From Micromonospora vinacea (GTDB lineage: Bacteria > Actinomycetota > Actinomycetes > Mycobacteriales > Micromonosporaceae), in NCBI RefSeq assembly GCF_015751785.1, contig NZ_JADOTY010000001.1, positions 6,758,001 through 6,822,000 of the forward strand: a DNA stretch of 64,000 bases. Direction: 5' to 3'. The position numbers were made by a program, and so were the translations under genes. Under the pieces are notes generated by a model. The model worked only from the letters and a program-made list of their open reading frames with translations. It was not told where the DNA came from and did no database searches. Below are positions 34,511 through 43,829 of the stretch, piece after piece. How positions within the stretch are numbered: the stretch's first letter is position 1; every line of letters begins with the position of its first letter.

Positions 34511-36646
34511 TCACCGTTGCGGCGCGGGCCCCTCCACGAGCGGCCGTTGATCGTCCGGCAGCTCCACCGGTCGGGACAACCGGCTCGGCCACCACATCCG
34601 CCGTCCGATCAGCAGGGTGAGGGCGGGCACCAGGACCGACCGCACCAGCAGGGCGTCGAGCAGCACGCCGAAGGCGACCAGGAACCCGACCTCGATCAGC
34701 ATCACCAGCGGAAGTGTGGCGAGGACCGCGAACGTGGCCGCCAGGACCAGGCCTGCCGAGGTGATGACGCCACCGGTGGCCGACAGGGCCTTCAGCATGC
34801 CCTCTCGGGTGCCGAGGCGCACTGTCTCCTCCCGGGCCCGGCTGGCCAGGAAGATGTTGTAGTCGACGCCGAGCGCCACCAGGAACAGGAATGCCAGCAG
34901 CGGCACCGAATAGTCGATACCTTTGAACCCGAGGATCGTGTCGAAGACGAACACGCTGCCGCCGAAGGCCGCCGCGAACGAGACGATCACAGTCGCCATC
35001 AGGACCAGCGGGGCCACGATCGCGCGGAGCAGCAGCCCGAGGACGATCAGGACGACGGCGAGCACCAGCGGGATCACCCGCTTCTCGTCGCGGGTGGTGG
35101 TGACCTCGGTGTCGAGGTTCTCCGCGCTCGGCCCGCCGACGATCGCCTCCGCCCCGTTCACCGCGTGCACAGCGGTGCGCACCCGCTTGATCGTGTCGTA
35201 CTCCGCGGCGGTGTCCGGCGCGTCGGTCGGGAACACGGAGATGTCGGCCCAGCCTCCGACGGTCTGGCCCGGGACGGCCTCTGCCACGCCGGGAGTGCGC
35301 TTGACGACGTCGACCACCCGCTCCTGGTACGCCGGCCGCGTATAGATCGTCATCGGCTGGCCGCCGAGCTCCGGGAAGTGCTGGCGGAGGACGGTGAAGC
35401 CGGTGACGGACTCCGGCGCGGACAGGAACTGGTCCTGCTCCCGCAGGGCGCCGGTGTTGCCCACCAGCCCGATGGCGAGCACGCCGAGGACTCCGAGCGA
35501 GCCGAGCGTGGCGACCCACCGTCGGCGGCTGATGCCGGTGCCGAGCCGTCCCCACAACCCCGGCTTGTCCTGCACGGCAGTGCTGAACCGCGGGATGGCC
35601 GGCCAGAAGATTCGCCTGCCGAGCACCACGAGCATCGCCGGGAACAGCGTCAGCATGGCCACCAGCGCACACAGGATGCCGGCGGCGCCGATCGGGCCCA
35701 ATCCGCTGGTGCTGTTCAGGTCGGCGACGAGCAGGCAGAGCAGGCCGGCGACCACGGTGGCCGCGGACGCGACGATGGCCGGCGCCGCGCCGCGTAGAGC
35801 GTGGACCATCGCGACCCGGACGTTCTCGTGGTGGTGCAGAGTCTCCCGATATCGAGCGATGAGCAACAGCGCGTAGTCCGTGCCGACGCCGAACACCAGG
35901 ATCGTCAGCAGCGCCGAGTTCTGGTCGTTGACCACGATGCCGAAGCCCTTGACGAGCAGGTAGACGGTCGCCATCGCGGTCAGTGCGGCCGCGCCCACAG
36001 CCATGAGCGGGATGAACCACAACACCGGGCTGCGGTAGGTGAGGATAAGCAGGACCGTGACGACGGCGACCGTGGTGAGGAAGACCTGCAGGTCGATGCC
36101 GTCGAAGACAGCGTCCATGTCGCCGTCGATCGCGGCCGGGCCGGTCACGTCGAGTTCCAGGCCGGTGGGGCGGTCCTTCACGGCGTCACGCAACGGGCCG
36201 ACGATGGCCTCCGGTGCGCCGTAGGTCGTGCTCACGTCGAGGGTGAACATCATCGCCTTGCCGTCGGTGGAGAGTCTTGTCGCCGGGCCCTCGTCGTCCT
36301 CGCCGGCCGCCGCCTTCGGCGGGTACCGCTCGGCAAGGGTGTTGTAGTGGCGCTCGACCGTCGCGCGGTCGGCGTCGGTCATGCCGCCGGCGCGGTGGTA
36401 CACGAAGACGAACGTGTTGTCCTCACCGCCGGGGAGGCTGTCCTCCAGCACCGCCACCTTGGTGGACTCGGCGCTGGCCGGCAGGGTGTCCACAGCGCTG
36501 TCGGTGGTTACCGAGCTCAACTTCCCGCTCAACGGCACCATGACCGCCGCCAGCGCCAGCCACAAGCCGATCACCAGCCACGGCACCCACCGGCCTGCCA
36601 AGCGACCGGGCGGCGCTTCCCTGGGCGGCGCTGCGTTGACTGACAT
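34511..36646 (-). CDS. MMPL-family transporter
   Basis: RND-type exporter of 711 residues, made of two similar halves. Each has one helix, a large periplasmic loop and five more helices (first half around residues 20-370, second half from 375). Family motifs include GVGTDYALLLIARYRE in the first half and ALGVDYNIFLASRAREE in the second, both with the proton-relay Asp-Tyr. ATG 36646 follows AGGAGG at good spacing. Relatives export lipids or drugs across the envelope. Convergent with the MprAB-like pair, which probably controls it. Confidence 0.92.
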   Translation of the reverse strand: MSVNAAPPREAPPGRLAGRWVPWLVIGLWLALAAVMVPLSGKLSSVTTDSAVDTLPASAESTKVAVLEDSLPGGEDNTFVFVYHRAGGMTDADRATVERHYNTLAERYPPKAAAGEDDEGPATRLSTDGKAMMFTLDVSTTYGAPEAIVGPLRDAVKDRPTGLELDVTGPAAIDGDMDAVFDGIDLQVFLTTVAVVTVLLILTYRSPVLWFIPLMAVGAAALTAMATVYLLVKGFGIVVNDQNSALLTILVFGVGTDYALLLIARYRETLHHHENVRVAMVHALRGAAPAIVASAATVVAGLLCLLVADLNSTSGLGPIGAAGILCALVAMLTLFPAMLVVLGRRIFWPAIPRFSTAVQDKPGLWGRLGTGISRRRWVATLGSLGVLGVLAIGLVGNTGALREQDQFLSAPESVTGFTVLRQHFPELGGQPMTIYTRPAYQERVVDVVKRTPGVAEAVPGQTVGGWADISVFPTDAPDTAAEYDTIKRVRTAVHAVNGAEAIVGGPSAENLDTEVTTTRDEKRVIPLVLAVVLIVLGLLLRAIVAPLVLMATVIVSFAAAFGGSVFVFDTILGFKGIDYSVPLLAFLFLVALGVDYNIFLASRAREETVRLGTREGMLKALSATGGVITSAGLVLAATFAVLATLPLVMLIEVGFLVAFGVLLDALLVRSVLVPALTLLIGRRMWWPSRLSRPVELPDDQRPLVEGPAPQR

Positions 36647-36728
36647 CAATAGCCTCCTGACGGGTTGCATCGCTTGTCTGAGGCCAACTTCGTACCGAGC
36701 GAATCTGAGACGACCGTTAATGCGCCGA

Positions 36729-36980
36729 TCAGGCCGGGTGGCCGAACCGGGTGCCGAGCGCACGCACCAGCGCGGAGGTGTCCAGGTCCAGATCCAGATC
36801 CTGCGCGGTGGGCAAGGCCCAGGCGACGCAGCCGTCGGGCCGGATCAGCTACGCGTCGACGTCCACACGGTCCGTGCGGGCGGTGACGGTGTTGACCCGT
36901 CCGGTCCACGCGGCTGCGGCGTCGCGGACCTCCGCGCGGTCGGCGAGGCCCAGCAGAAGCACCACAGAACCGCGGAGCAC
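36729..36980 (-). pseudogene. FAD monooxygenase C-terminal remnant
   Basis: The minus strand reads VLLLGLADRAEVRDAAAAWT, then RTDRVDVDA, a TAG at 36849-36851, LIRPDGCVAWALPTAQDLD and LGTRFGHPA before the stop. This is the C-terminal thioredoxin-like domain of a PheA/TfdB-type FAD monooxygenase, where ALLVRPDGYVAWR is normal; a TAG replaces the codon after Ala. The FAD and substrate domains are missing. It is a decayed relative of the intact gene at 49-50.7 kb. Confidence 0.75.
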
Positions 36981-37578
36981 TCCGCGGGAAACAGGACGCT
37001 GCACTCACTCTGATCCGCAGAACGAGAAGCCGCGGGTGGGGGCAGGTGCAGTTGAGCGCCGTTGTGCGCTATTGGATGCAGTTCAATGCCGTTCAGGACG
37101 CCCGGCTGCTCACTCCCCTGCTCCCCCATCCCGGGCCCGTGACCCTGGCGTCGCCCAGGCGCCTTGGGGCTACGTGTCGGCACGTCTTCACCGAGCAGTG
37201 GGAGGCCGATGTTTGGCCAACGCGACCGGGTGCCGAGGCGCAGGCGCACGGTCGGTGGCATGAGCGAGCACCTGATCGAGTGCGCGTTCACACGGTTCCC
37301 TCGGTGCGAGCCTGGCGTGCCTGAGAAGTTGTTCGACCACCCAGGCCTGCCGGTGCCCGGAAAAGGCAACCACAGCGTGAGCCGAGATGTACTCAACGGC
37401 GCCACCGGCCAACTGGCGGAAACCGCTGACCGCCGGCCCGGCACCCCAACGCCGTACGCGCTCCGGTCGACTGACCGCAGGCCACCGGTGCCCGCTATGA
37501 CCGTGCGGACAGTCGCAAACGCGTTTCTCCGATTGGCGTTCGCTGCGTAGCATCTCCGGCGATCAAGGGGGATGAACG
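36981..37578. other. no convincing gene
   Basis: Nearly 600 bases with several overlapping frames of 60-130 codons on both strands, none with a recognisable domain, good start or consistent codon bias. The minus-strand frame 37188-37553 has a partly protein-like middle (AWVVEQLLRHARLAP) that might be a gene remnant. The promoter of the following two-gene module should lie near the right end. Confidence 0.4.
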
Positions 37579-39588
37579 GTGGGCGATTTCCAGCAGTTCG
37601 TGACGGATGTGACTTCGCGTCTATCCACGATGTCCAGGGGTGAGTTGTACGCCGCCGGCGACGGTCTCGACCGGGACTCACTCTGGCTCACCTTTCTCGA
37701 TTCTTTTCCCGCCAGCACCAATCTGCGGTTCCGTGAGCGATCCGAGTACGACTGCTCGACCTGCCGCGGTTTCATCAAGCACTTCGGCAACGTCGTCGAG
37801 ATTCACGACGGGCGGGTCCGTACCGTCTGGTCCGGGGTGTCGGCATCCGACCCGGTCTTCTCTGTCGTCGCGGCCGCTCTGGACGAGTTCGTCCTTTCGC
37901 TGCCGTTGTCCACCATCTTCCGATCCACTCAGGCGCAGTACGGGACGAAGACCACCCGAACGCTGCGCGACGGCCAGGTAGAGGTGTGGCACCACCTGCA
38001 CGGCCGGGTGGAAGAGCGGCATCGCATCGAGGACGTCGGCGCGGCACAGGGCAACTTTGACGCCGCGGTGCAGGTCTTCCAGCGTGGCCTGGCCGAGCTG
38101 ACCCGGCACGCTCTGGACACCGTCGTCGACCTCGTCGACGACAACGCCCTCTACCGCGGCGCGGAGCATCGCCGGGCGGTGATCGAGTTCCGCTCGCTGC
38201 AGAACCGGTGGGCCCAGGCGACCGACCGACGTGCCTTCGTCTTCGCCAACGCCATGAACCCGGCGGCCCGGTTCCGCAACACGGTGATCGGCACCCTCGT
38301 CCAGGATCTCTCCGCGGGCGTCGACCTGGAGCAGGCGGTCCGGTCGTTCGAGGCGAAGGTGGCGCCGCAGAATTACCAGCGCCCCACCGCGTTGATCACC
38401 CCGGGCATGGTCAAGGCCGCCATGAGGACCATTGCCGAGCTGGGCATCGAGGAGTCGTTGCAGCGACGGTTCGCCCGACTGTCCGACGTGTCGGTCACCA
38501 ACGTGCTGTGGGTCGACAACGACACCCAGGCACGGATGAAGGACGGCATCGAAGGGCTGCTCATGCAGGCGGCCACCATCCGGTCGTCAGGTGCGCTCCT
38601 TCGCGACGCCAAGCCGGAGGAGATTCCCGTGGTCTCCTTCATGAAGGACATCCTGCCCGGCGCCGCCACCATCGACCTGTGGGTCGCCAACACCTTCGAG
38701 CCGCACCTCGTCAGCCTCACCACCGGCCGGCGACCGGCTGCTCCGCGGTTGTTCAAGTGGGACAACGATTTCGGCTGGTCGTACGGCGGCAACGTCACCG
38801 ACTCGATCAGGGAGAAGGTCAAGCGGGCCGGCGGCAACGTCACCGGCAAGCTGCGGGTGAGCCTGTCCTGGTTCAACCACGACGACCTGGACCTGCACGT
38901 GTACGAACCCAACGGCGAGCACATCTGGTACCAGGAGAAGCGCAACAAGCTGGACGTCGACATGAACGCCAGCGGGACGCTCTCCCGCGAGCCGGTGGAG
39001 AACGTCACCTGGACCGACCGTGTCCCCGACGGTGAGTACCGGATCGAGGTGAACCAGTACCGCAAGCGGGACAGCACCCAGGTCGGCTTCGTGATCGAGA
39101 CAGAGAGCAACGGGAGGATCGAGCATTACAGCCACGAGCGCGCGGTCGGCCACAAGGAGACCGTCGAGGTGGGCCGGATGACGATTGCCGGCGGGGTGAT
39201 CACCGCTTTCCGGCCGGGTAAGGACGTGCAGCCGGGCAGTGCGGGCAAGGAGTTGTGGGGCATCACCACCGAACAGTTCGTACCGGTGTCCACCATCATG
39301 TACTCGCCGAACTACTTCGACGACAACGAGGTCGGCAACCGGCACTACTTCTTCATCCTCAAGGGGTGCGTGAACGACCAGCCGACACGGGGGATCTACA
39401 ACGAGTTCCTCCGCAGCGACCTGCAACCGCACCGCAAGGTGTTCGAGGTTCTCGGCGACCGCACCAAGTGCGAGCCGTCTCCGGATCAGCTGTCCGGCCT
39501 CGGCTTCAGCTCCACGGTCCGCAGCTCCGTGGTCGCCAAGGTGACCATGACCGGCGGCCGGCGCCGCCTCATCAGCATCCAGTTCTGA
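37579..39588 (+). CDS. large unknown protein with YfaP/DUF2135-like domain
   Basis: A 669-residue soluble protein from GTG 37579 (AAGGGGGATGAACG upstream). N-terminal 130 residues: FTDVTSRLSTMSRGEL-like helix and RERSEYDCSTCRGFIKHFGN, a conserved pair of Cys that could bind metal. The middle is helical. Around residues 420-520, GKLRVSLSWFNHDDLDLHVY and PDGEYRIEVNQYRKRDSTQV form a DUF2135/YfaP-like beta domain with an Asp-rich site. The last 120 residues are beta-rich. I recall similar proteins in bacteria and large phages, always unannotated. Coupled by position to the 131-residue gene 30 bases downstream. Confidence 0.8.
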   Translation: MGDFQQFVTDVTSRLSTMSRGELYAAGDGLDRDSLWLTFLDSFPASTNLRFRERSEYDCSTCRGFIKHFGNVVEIHDGRVRTVWSGVSASDPVFSVVAAALDEFVLSLPLSTIFRSTQAQYGTKTTRTLRDGQVEVWHHLHGRVEERHRIEDVGAAQGNFDAAVQVFQRGLAELTRHALDTVVDLVDDNALYRGAEHRRAVIEFRSLQNRWAQATDRRAFVFANAMNPAARFRNTVIGTLVQDLSAGVDLEQAVRSFEAKVAPQNYQRPTALITPGMVKAAMRTIAELGIEESLQRRFARLSDVSVTNVLWVDNDTQARMKDGIEGLLMQAATIRSSGALLRDAKPEEIPVVSFMKDILPGAATIDLWVANTFEPHLVSLTTGRRPAAPRLFKWDNDFGWSYGGNVTDSIREKVKRAGGNVTGKLRVSLSWFNHDDLDLHVYEPNGEHIWYQEKRNKLDVDMNASGTLSREPVENVTWTDRVPDGEYRIEVNQYRKRDSTQVGFVIETESNGRIEHYSHERAVGHKETVEVGRMTIAGGVITAFRPGKDVQPGSAGKELWGITTEQFVPVSTIMYSPNYFDDNEVGNRHYFFILKGCVNDQPTRGIYNEFLRSDLQPHRKVFEVLGDRTKCEPSPDQLSGLGFSSTVRSSVVAKVTMTGGRRRLISIQF

Positions 39589-39618
39589 TTCCTTAACCAG
39601 ATATCCAGAGAGGCTACC

Positions 39619-40014
39619 GTGACCATTTTCGAGAAGGCCACACGGGAGAAGTTCCGCTATCCGTCGGCCAAGGGACTGCTGACCACGGAACAGCTGTGGG
39701 AGCTTCCGCTGACCGCCAGGTCCGGCTTCAGCCTCGATGATGTGGCCAAGGCGGTCAACGCCGAGCTCAAGGCCGTCGACACTGAGTCGTTCGTGGCCAC
39801 CGAGACCAATCCGGCCAAGGCAACCTTGGAGACCAAGCTGGAGGTCGTCAAGCACGTCATCGCCGTCCGCCTCATGGAGGACCAGGCGGCGAAGGCGGCG
39901 GCGGCCAAGAAGCTGGAGAAGGAGAAGCTGCTGGCGGTCCTGGGCCGCAAGCAGGACGCGGTCTTGGAAAACCTGACCGAGGCAGACCTACTGGCCCGAA
40001 TCAACAACCTGTAG
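39619..40014 (+). CDS. 131-residue partner of the DUF2135-like protein
   Basis: Small helical protein starting MTIFEKATREKFRYPSAKGL, with LTTEQLWELPLTARSGFSLD, a Lys/Ala-rich coiled coil (about 85-112) and a C-terminal hairpin ENLTEADLLARINNL. GAGAGG precedes the ATG. I recall close relatives with the same start (IFE-A---K-RF---KG-L-VE-LWDLPL) in phages and bacteria, often beside the large protein found here, with no assigned role. The coiled coil suggests an oligomeric scaffold or adaptor; that is inference. It is 30 bases after its partner. Confidence 0.8.
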   Translation: MTIFEKATREKFRYPSAKGLLTTEQLWELPLTARSGFSLDDVAKAVNAELKAVDTESFVATETNPAKATLETKLEVVKHVIAVRLMEDQAAKAAAAKKLEKEKLLAVLGRKQDAVLENLTEADLLARINNL

Positions 40015-40180
40015 CCCGCCGACAATCAGCGTTTGCCAGCGGGCCCGCACATCGCCGAGGAGTACGGTCGCAATGCGAGACCTGTGCGGCCAGGCCGGCA
40101 CCCACGGCCACTTCTCGGCGAACTCACATCGGTACAACAGCGACCGCCCCGCTATATGGGCGAAGGCTGCGGCGATCGCC

Positions 40181-41452
40181 TCAGGTCTGGAGGGTGAAAG
40201 GCCGTGGCACGGTGGTTTTCGCTCGGGTGGTCATGCCGATGGCGGCGAGCGCGCAGCAGGTGGCGGCGGCGGCGAGCAGCGGCGTGTATCCGCCAGTGGT
40301 GTGCAGGAGGGCGGCGGCTGCCAGGGGCGCGGTGGCTTTGGCGATGGTGACGGGTGCGGCGAGGCGTCCGGCGACGCTGGCGTAGGCGGTGGTGCCGTAG
40401 CGGTCGGCGAGCAGGGCTGGGGTGGCGAGGCTGGTGATGCCGAAGCCGAGCCCGAAGCCGACGACGGTGATGACAGCGCCGGTGCGGGTGTCGGCGAGCA
40501 GGGGCATGGTGAGGATGGCGGCGGCTTGGGTGGCGAAGACGGCGGCCACGATCGTGGTGACGCGTAGGTGTCGGCGGGCGGCGGTGAGGACGAGCCGGCC
40601 GGTGACCGACAGGACGCCGAGCAGGCCGGTGACGGTGGCGGCGAAGGTGGCGGGGTGGCCGCGGCTGATCAGGTAGCCGACGAGGTGGACGGTCATGGTG
40701 CTGGTGGCCGCGCCCTGCGCGATGAACGTTGCGGTCAGGATCCAGAATCGGGCGTCGCGCATCGCGGCCTTGACGATCGTGCGCCGCTGGGCGTGGGCCG
40801 GCGGGCTGGGGTCAGCAGGTGTCGGCGCCGCTGATGGTGTGCGGGGTCGGCGGATGGTGAGGGCGTGCAGGGGCACGGTGAGCAGCCCATGGATGACGGC
40901 GAGGACGAGCAGCGCGCCGCGCCAGCCGAGGTGCGCGGCCAGCAGACCGGTCAGGGGCATGAAGATGGTGCTGGCGAAGCCGGCCACGATGGTGACGGCC
41001 AGCAGGGCTGTGGCGCGCCGGTCGGGGGTGAACCAGGCGATGATGACGGCAAAGGCTGGCTCGTAGAGCACCATCGCGCCGGTGATTCCGATGCCGATCA
41101 TGACGGCGTAGAGCTGGCCGATGGTCTGCACCTGGGACCAGGCCACGAGCAGGGCGGTTGCGGCGATCGACCCGATGGTCATCAGCGCGCGTCCGCCGTG
41201 GTGGTCGAGCCACCTGCCGACCGGGATGGCCATGAGCGCGCTGGCGAGGACGGAGACGGTGAGCGCGCCGGTGACGGCGGTGGTGGAGGCGTCGAGGGTC
41301 GCGGCCATGGGGCGCAGCAGCACCGGGTAGGCGTAGTAGAGGGTGCCGTAGCCGACGGTGGAGGTGATGGCCAGGGCGGCGACGATTCGCCAACCGTGGG
41401 CGTGGTGCCCGCCGACTGTAGGGTCGGCGGGCACCGTCGCGGTGGTGGGCAT
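40181..41452 (-). CDS. MFS transporter of the arsenic island
   Basis: Major facilitator protein of 423 residues with 12 predicted helices, motif A-like GRWLDHHGGRALMTIGS and a central loop rich in Pro. Its ATG overlaps the stop of the flavoprotein gene (TGATG), so the two are co-translated. In this setting it probably exports an arsenic compound or the product of the flavoprotein, comparable with ArsJ/ArsK-type roles, but it is not clearly a member of those families. It closes the minus-strand arm of the island. Confidence 0.82.
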   Translation of the reverse strand: MPTTATVPADPTVGGHHAHGWRIVAALAITSTVGYGTLYYAYPVLLRPMAATLDASTTAVTGALTVSVLASALMAIPVGRWLDHHGGRALMTIGSIAATALLVAWSQVQTIGQLYAVMIGIGITGAMVLYEPAFAVIIAWFTPDRRATALLAVTIVAGFASTIFMPLTGLLAAHLGWRGALLVLAVIHGLLTVPLHALTIRRPRTPSAAPTPADPSPPAHAQRRTIVKAAMRDARFWILTATFIAQGAATSTMTVHLVGYLISRGHPATFAATVTGLLGVLSVTGRLVLTAARRHLRVTTIVAAVFATQAAAILTMPLLADTRTGAVITVVGFGLGFGITSLATPALLADRYGTTAYASVAGRLAAPVTIAKATAPLAAAALLHTTGGYTPLLAAAATCCALAAIGMTTRAKTTVPRPFTLQT

Positions 41453-42867
41453 CAGCTGCAGCAGCCGCCGGCCTGAGCGCCGGCGGGGGCGGCGTCGAGG
41501 GTGACCAGGTTCAACGGTGTGGACAGCAGCCCGCCGGAGATGCCGGTGGCGAGTCCGCGCGCTGCGGGTTCGGCGGCGGGTGCCGGGCCGCAGCAGCTGT
41601 CGCCGGTGGCGGTGTCGGCGGGGTTGCTGTTGCAGACGCCGGTTTCGGGTAGGTCGAGTTGGACGTCGCGGGCGGCGGCCCAGTCGCCGGCGAGGGCGGC
41701 GACGACGGAGCGGACCTGCTCGTAGCCGGTGGCCATGAGGAACGTCGGGGCCCGGCCGTAGGCCTTCATGCCGACGGCGTAGTAGCCGGTTTCCGGGTGG
41801 GTGAGTTCGTTCACGCCGTGCGGGGGCACGGTGCCGCAGGAGTGCTCGTTCGGGTCGATCAGCGGCGCGAGGGCGCGGGTGGCGCCCATGATCGGGTCGA
41901 GGTCCAGGCGCAGCTCGGCGGCGATCGAGTGGTCGGGGCGGAAGCCTGTGGCGGCGACGATCCGGTCCACGGTGACCGATTCCTCGCTGCCGTCGGCGTG
42001 GCGCACCACCACACTGACCCGGCCGTCTGTCGGGGTGAGGGCGTGCACCGAGAAGCCGGTGAGCAGCCGGATCCGGCCGGCGTCGACGTGCGCGCGCAGC
42101 CGTGAGCCCAGGGCGCCGCGGGCGGGCAGCGCGTCGGCGTCTCCGCCGCCGTAGGTGCGCGACGGTGAGGCGGTCCGGATCGCCCAGGTCACCTCGGTGC
42201 CCGGCGCGGACTCGGCCAGTTCGGCCAGGGACAGCAGCGTGTTCGCGGCGGAGTGCCCGGCCCCGACGACGAGGGTGTGCCGGCCGGCGAAGCGGTCCCG
42301 GGCCGCGCCGAGAACATCGGGCAACGCGTGCTCCAGGAACGCCGCGACAGTGCTCTCACCGCGGGCCGGCAAGCCGGACGCACCCAGGACGTTCGGGGTG
42401 CCCCAGGTGCCGGACGCGTCGATCACCGCACGGGCGAGCAGTTCATCGCCGTCGGCGAGACGGATCAGGAACGGGGTGGACTCACGGCCAGCGGTGCGCA
42501 GCCGGTCCAGGCCCAGGCGGCTGATCGCTTCGACCCGGGCGCCGTAGCGCAGGTGCGGCTTGAGCTGCGGCAGCTGCGCGAGGGGCTGGAGGTAGTCGCC
42601 GACCAGCTCCGCACCGGTCGGCAACGCCTCCAGGTCAGGGGCGACCCAACCCGCCTCGTCGAGAATCCGGCGGGCGGCCGGGTCGATGTTGTAGCGCCAT
42701 GGGGAGAACACCCGCACGTGGCCCCACTGCCGCACGGCGGCGCCGGGGGTGTCGCCAGCTTCGAGGACGGTGAAAGCGATGCCCCGCTCGTGCAGGTGCG
42801 CGGCGGCGGCCAGGCCGACCGGGCCGGCGCCGATGACCACGACGGGTAGGCCGTTCATAGTGCTCAT
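41452..42867 (-). CDS. arsenic-island FAD oxidoreductase with Cys-rich tail
   Basis: Flavin monooxygenase-like protein of 471 residues. FAD site VVVIGAGPVGLAAAAHLHER at the start, NADPH site LVVGAGHSAANTLLSLAELA near residue 205, and IVAATGFRPD. The last 60 residues carry cysteines in GVCNSNP, GDSCCGP and a terminal GGCCS, unusual for the family and suited to binding As(III) or another soft metal. Coupled to the MFS gene downstream. Probably oxidises or senses an arsenical before export; inference from context. Confidence 0.82.
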   Translation of the reverse strand: MSTMNGLPVVVIGAGPVGLAAAAHLHERGIAFTVLEAGDTPGAAVRQWGHVRVFSPWRYNIDPAARRILDEAGWVAPDLEALPTGAELVGDYLQPLAQLPQLKPHLRYGARVEAISRLGLDRLRTAGRESTPFLIRLADGDELLARAVIDASGTWGTPNVLGASGLPARGESTVAAFLEHALPDVLGAARDRFAGRHTLVVGAGHSAANTLLSLAELAESAPGTEVTWAIRTASPSRTYGGGDADALPARGALGSRLRAHVDAGRIRLLTGFSVHALTPTDGRVSVVVRHADGSEESVTVDRIVAATGFRPDHSIAAELRLDLDPIMGATRALAPLIDPNEHSCGTVPPHGVNELTHPETGYYAVGMKAYGRAPTFLMATGYEQVRSVVAALAGDWAAARDVQLDLPETGVCNSNPADTATGDSCCGPAPAAEPAARGLATGISGGLLSTPLNLVTLDAAPAGAQAGGCCS

Positions 42868-42943
42868 CGATCAAACTCCTCTGTGTTGATAACTGTCGAA
42901 TCAAGTAGGTAAACGGAACCCACTGGTGCGGGGCTGGGGCTGG

Positions 42944-43441
42944 TCAGCTGACGACGGGACTGCGCCGCTCGAGCAGCACGACGTCGCGCCAGCGGCCGTG
43001 ATGGCGACCGACCCGCTCGCGCACGCCGATGACCCGGAAGCCGGCCCGCTCGTGCAGGGTGAGGCTGGCGGCGTTGTCGGGGAACACTCCGGACTGGATG
43101 GTCCAGATACCAGCGGCTTCGGTGGAGGCGATCAGCGTGTCCAGCAGCAGCCGGGCGACGCCGCGGCCCTGCGCGGCGGGGTCGACGTAGACGGAGTGCT
43201 CCACCACACCGGCGTAGACCGCACGGGCCGAGGTGGGTGCGACCGCGATCCAACCAAGCACCGTGTCATCCGGGTTGACGGCAACGAAGCGGTGCTCGGG
43301 CAGCTTCGCCGCGTCGAACACCGGCCAGGTCGGTGCGGTCGTCTCGAAGCTGGCGTTGCCGGCGTCGAGTCCCGACTGGTAGATAGCCAGCACCCGCTCG
43401 GCGTCGTCGTCCCGCAGGGGGCGCACGGTGATGTCGGGCAT
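42944..43441 (-). CDS. arsN1: ArsN1-like N-acetyltransferase
   Basis: GNAT of 165 residues from ATG 43441, of the phosphinothricin/arsinothricin acetyltransferase type: MPDITVRPLRDDDAERVLAI, AGVVEHSVYVDPAAQGRGVA (acetyl-CoA loop), VFPDNAASLTLHERAGFRVI and HHGRWRDVVLLER. ArsN1 detoxifies the organoarsenical antibiotic arsinothricin by N-acetylation. The start overlaps the ArsR stop (TGATG), so the two are coupled. The longer frame to 43783 is a shadow of the regulator. Confidence 0.85.
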   Translation of the reverse strand: MPDITVRPLRDDDAERVLAIYQSGLDAGNASFETTAPTWPVFDAAKLPEHRFVAVNPDDTVLGWIAVAPTSARAVYAGVVEHSVYVDPAAQGRGVARLLLDTLIASTEAAGIWTIQSGVFPDNAASLTLHERAGFRVIGVRERVGRHHGRWRDVVLLERRSPVVS

Positions 43442-43776
43442 CAGCAGGCTCCGTTCGGACTGGGAGCGGGCCGACCCATGACCACGTCCGCGGCGGAGGG
43501 GAAGCAGTCGACGCAGGCGTCGTTGACCCGGTAGTGACGGGCGGTGCCGACCGGCTCGACGAGGACGAATCGCACCTCGGTGAGGATCTTCAGGTGCTGC
43601 GAGACAGTGGACTGCGCCAGCCCGATCGCGGTGACGATCTCCCTCACGCTCATCGCCTGAGCCTGCCGGGCAAGGTACTCGACGATCTGCACCCGGGTTG
43701 GGTCGGCCAGCGCCCGGAACCACGACGCGTATGTCTGCGCCGTCGTCCGATCGAGTAGCTCGGTCACCCCCACCAC
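43441..43776 (-). CDS. arsR: ArsR-family repressor (arsN1 side)
   Basis: A 111-residue winged-helix ArsR/SmtB regulator: ALADPTRVQIVEYLARQ, recognition helix QSTVSQHLKILTEV, wing TARHYRVND. Cysteines Cys88, Cys91 and Cys111 lie near the C-terminus (ACVDCF and GAC), a plausible As(III) site different from the classical CVC type. First gene of the minus-strand operon ending with the MFS gene. GGGGGTG precedes the start. Confidence 0.9.
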   Translation of the reverse strand: MVGVTELLDRTTAQTYASWFRALADPTRVQIVEYLARQAQAMSVREIVTAIGLAQSTVSQHLKILTEVRFVLVEPVGTARHYRVNDACVDCFPSAADVVMGRPAPSPNGAC

Positions 43777-43829
43777 CCTTCATCGTTCATCGCCGATAGA
43801 CGATAAAGCCTACCAACCACAGGCGGCGA

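Noticed and set aside
34143..36020. 625-codon minus-strand frame in the MMPL region
   Set aside because: Arg/Pro/Gly-rich out-of-frame shadow of the MMPL gene.
40013..40050. GCCCGC / GCGGGC inverted repeat after the two-gene module
   Set aside because: Only six base pairs with a long loop and no T-run; too weak to call a terminator in DNA of this composition.
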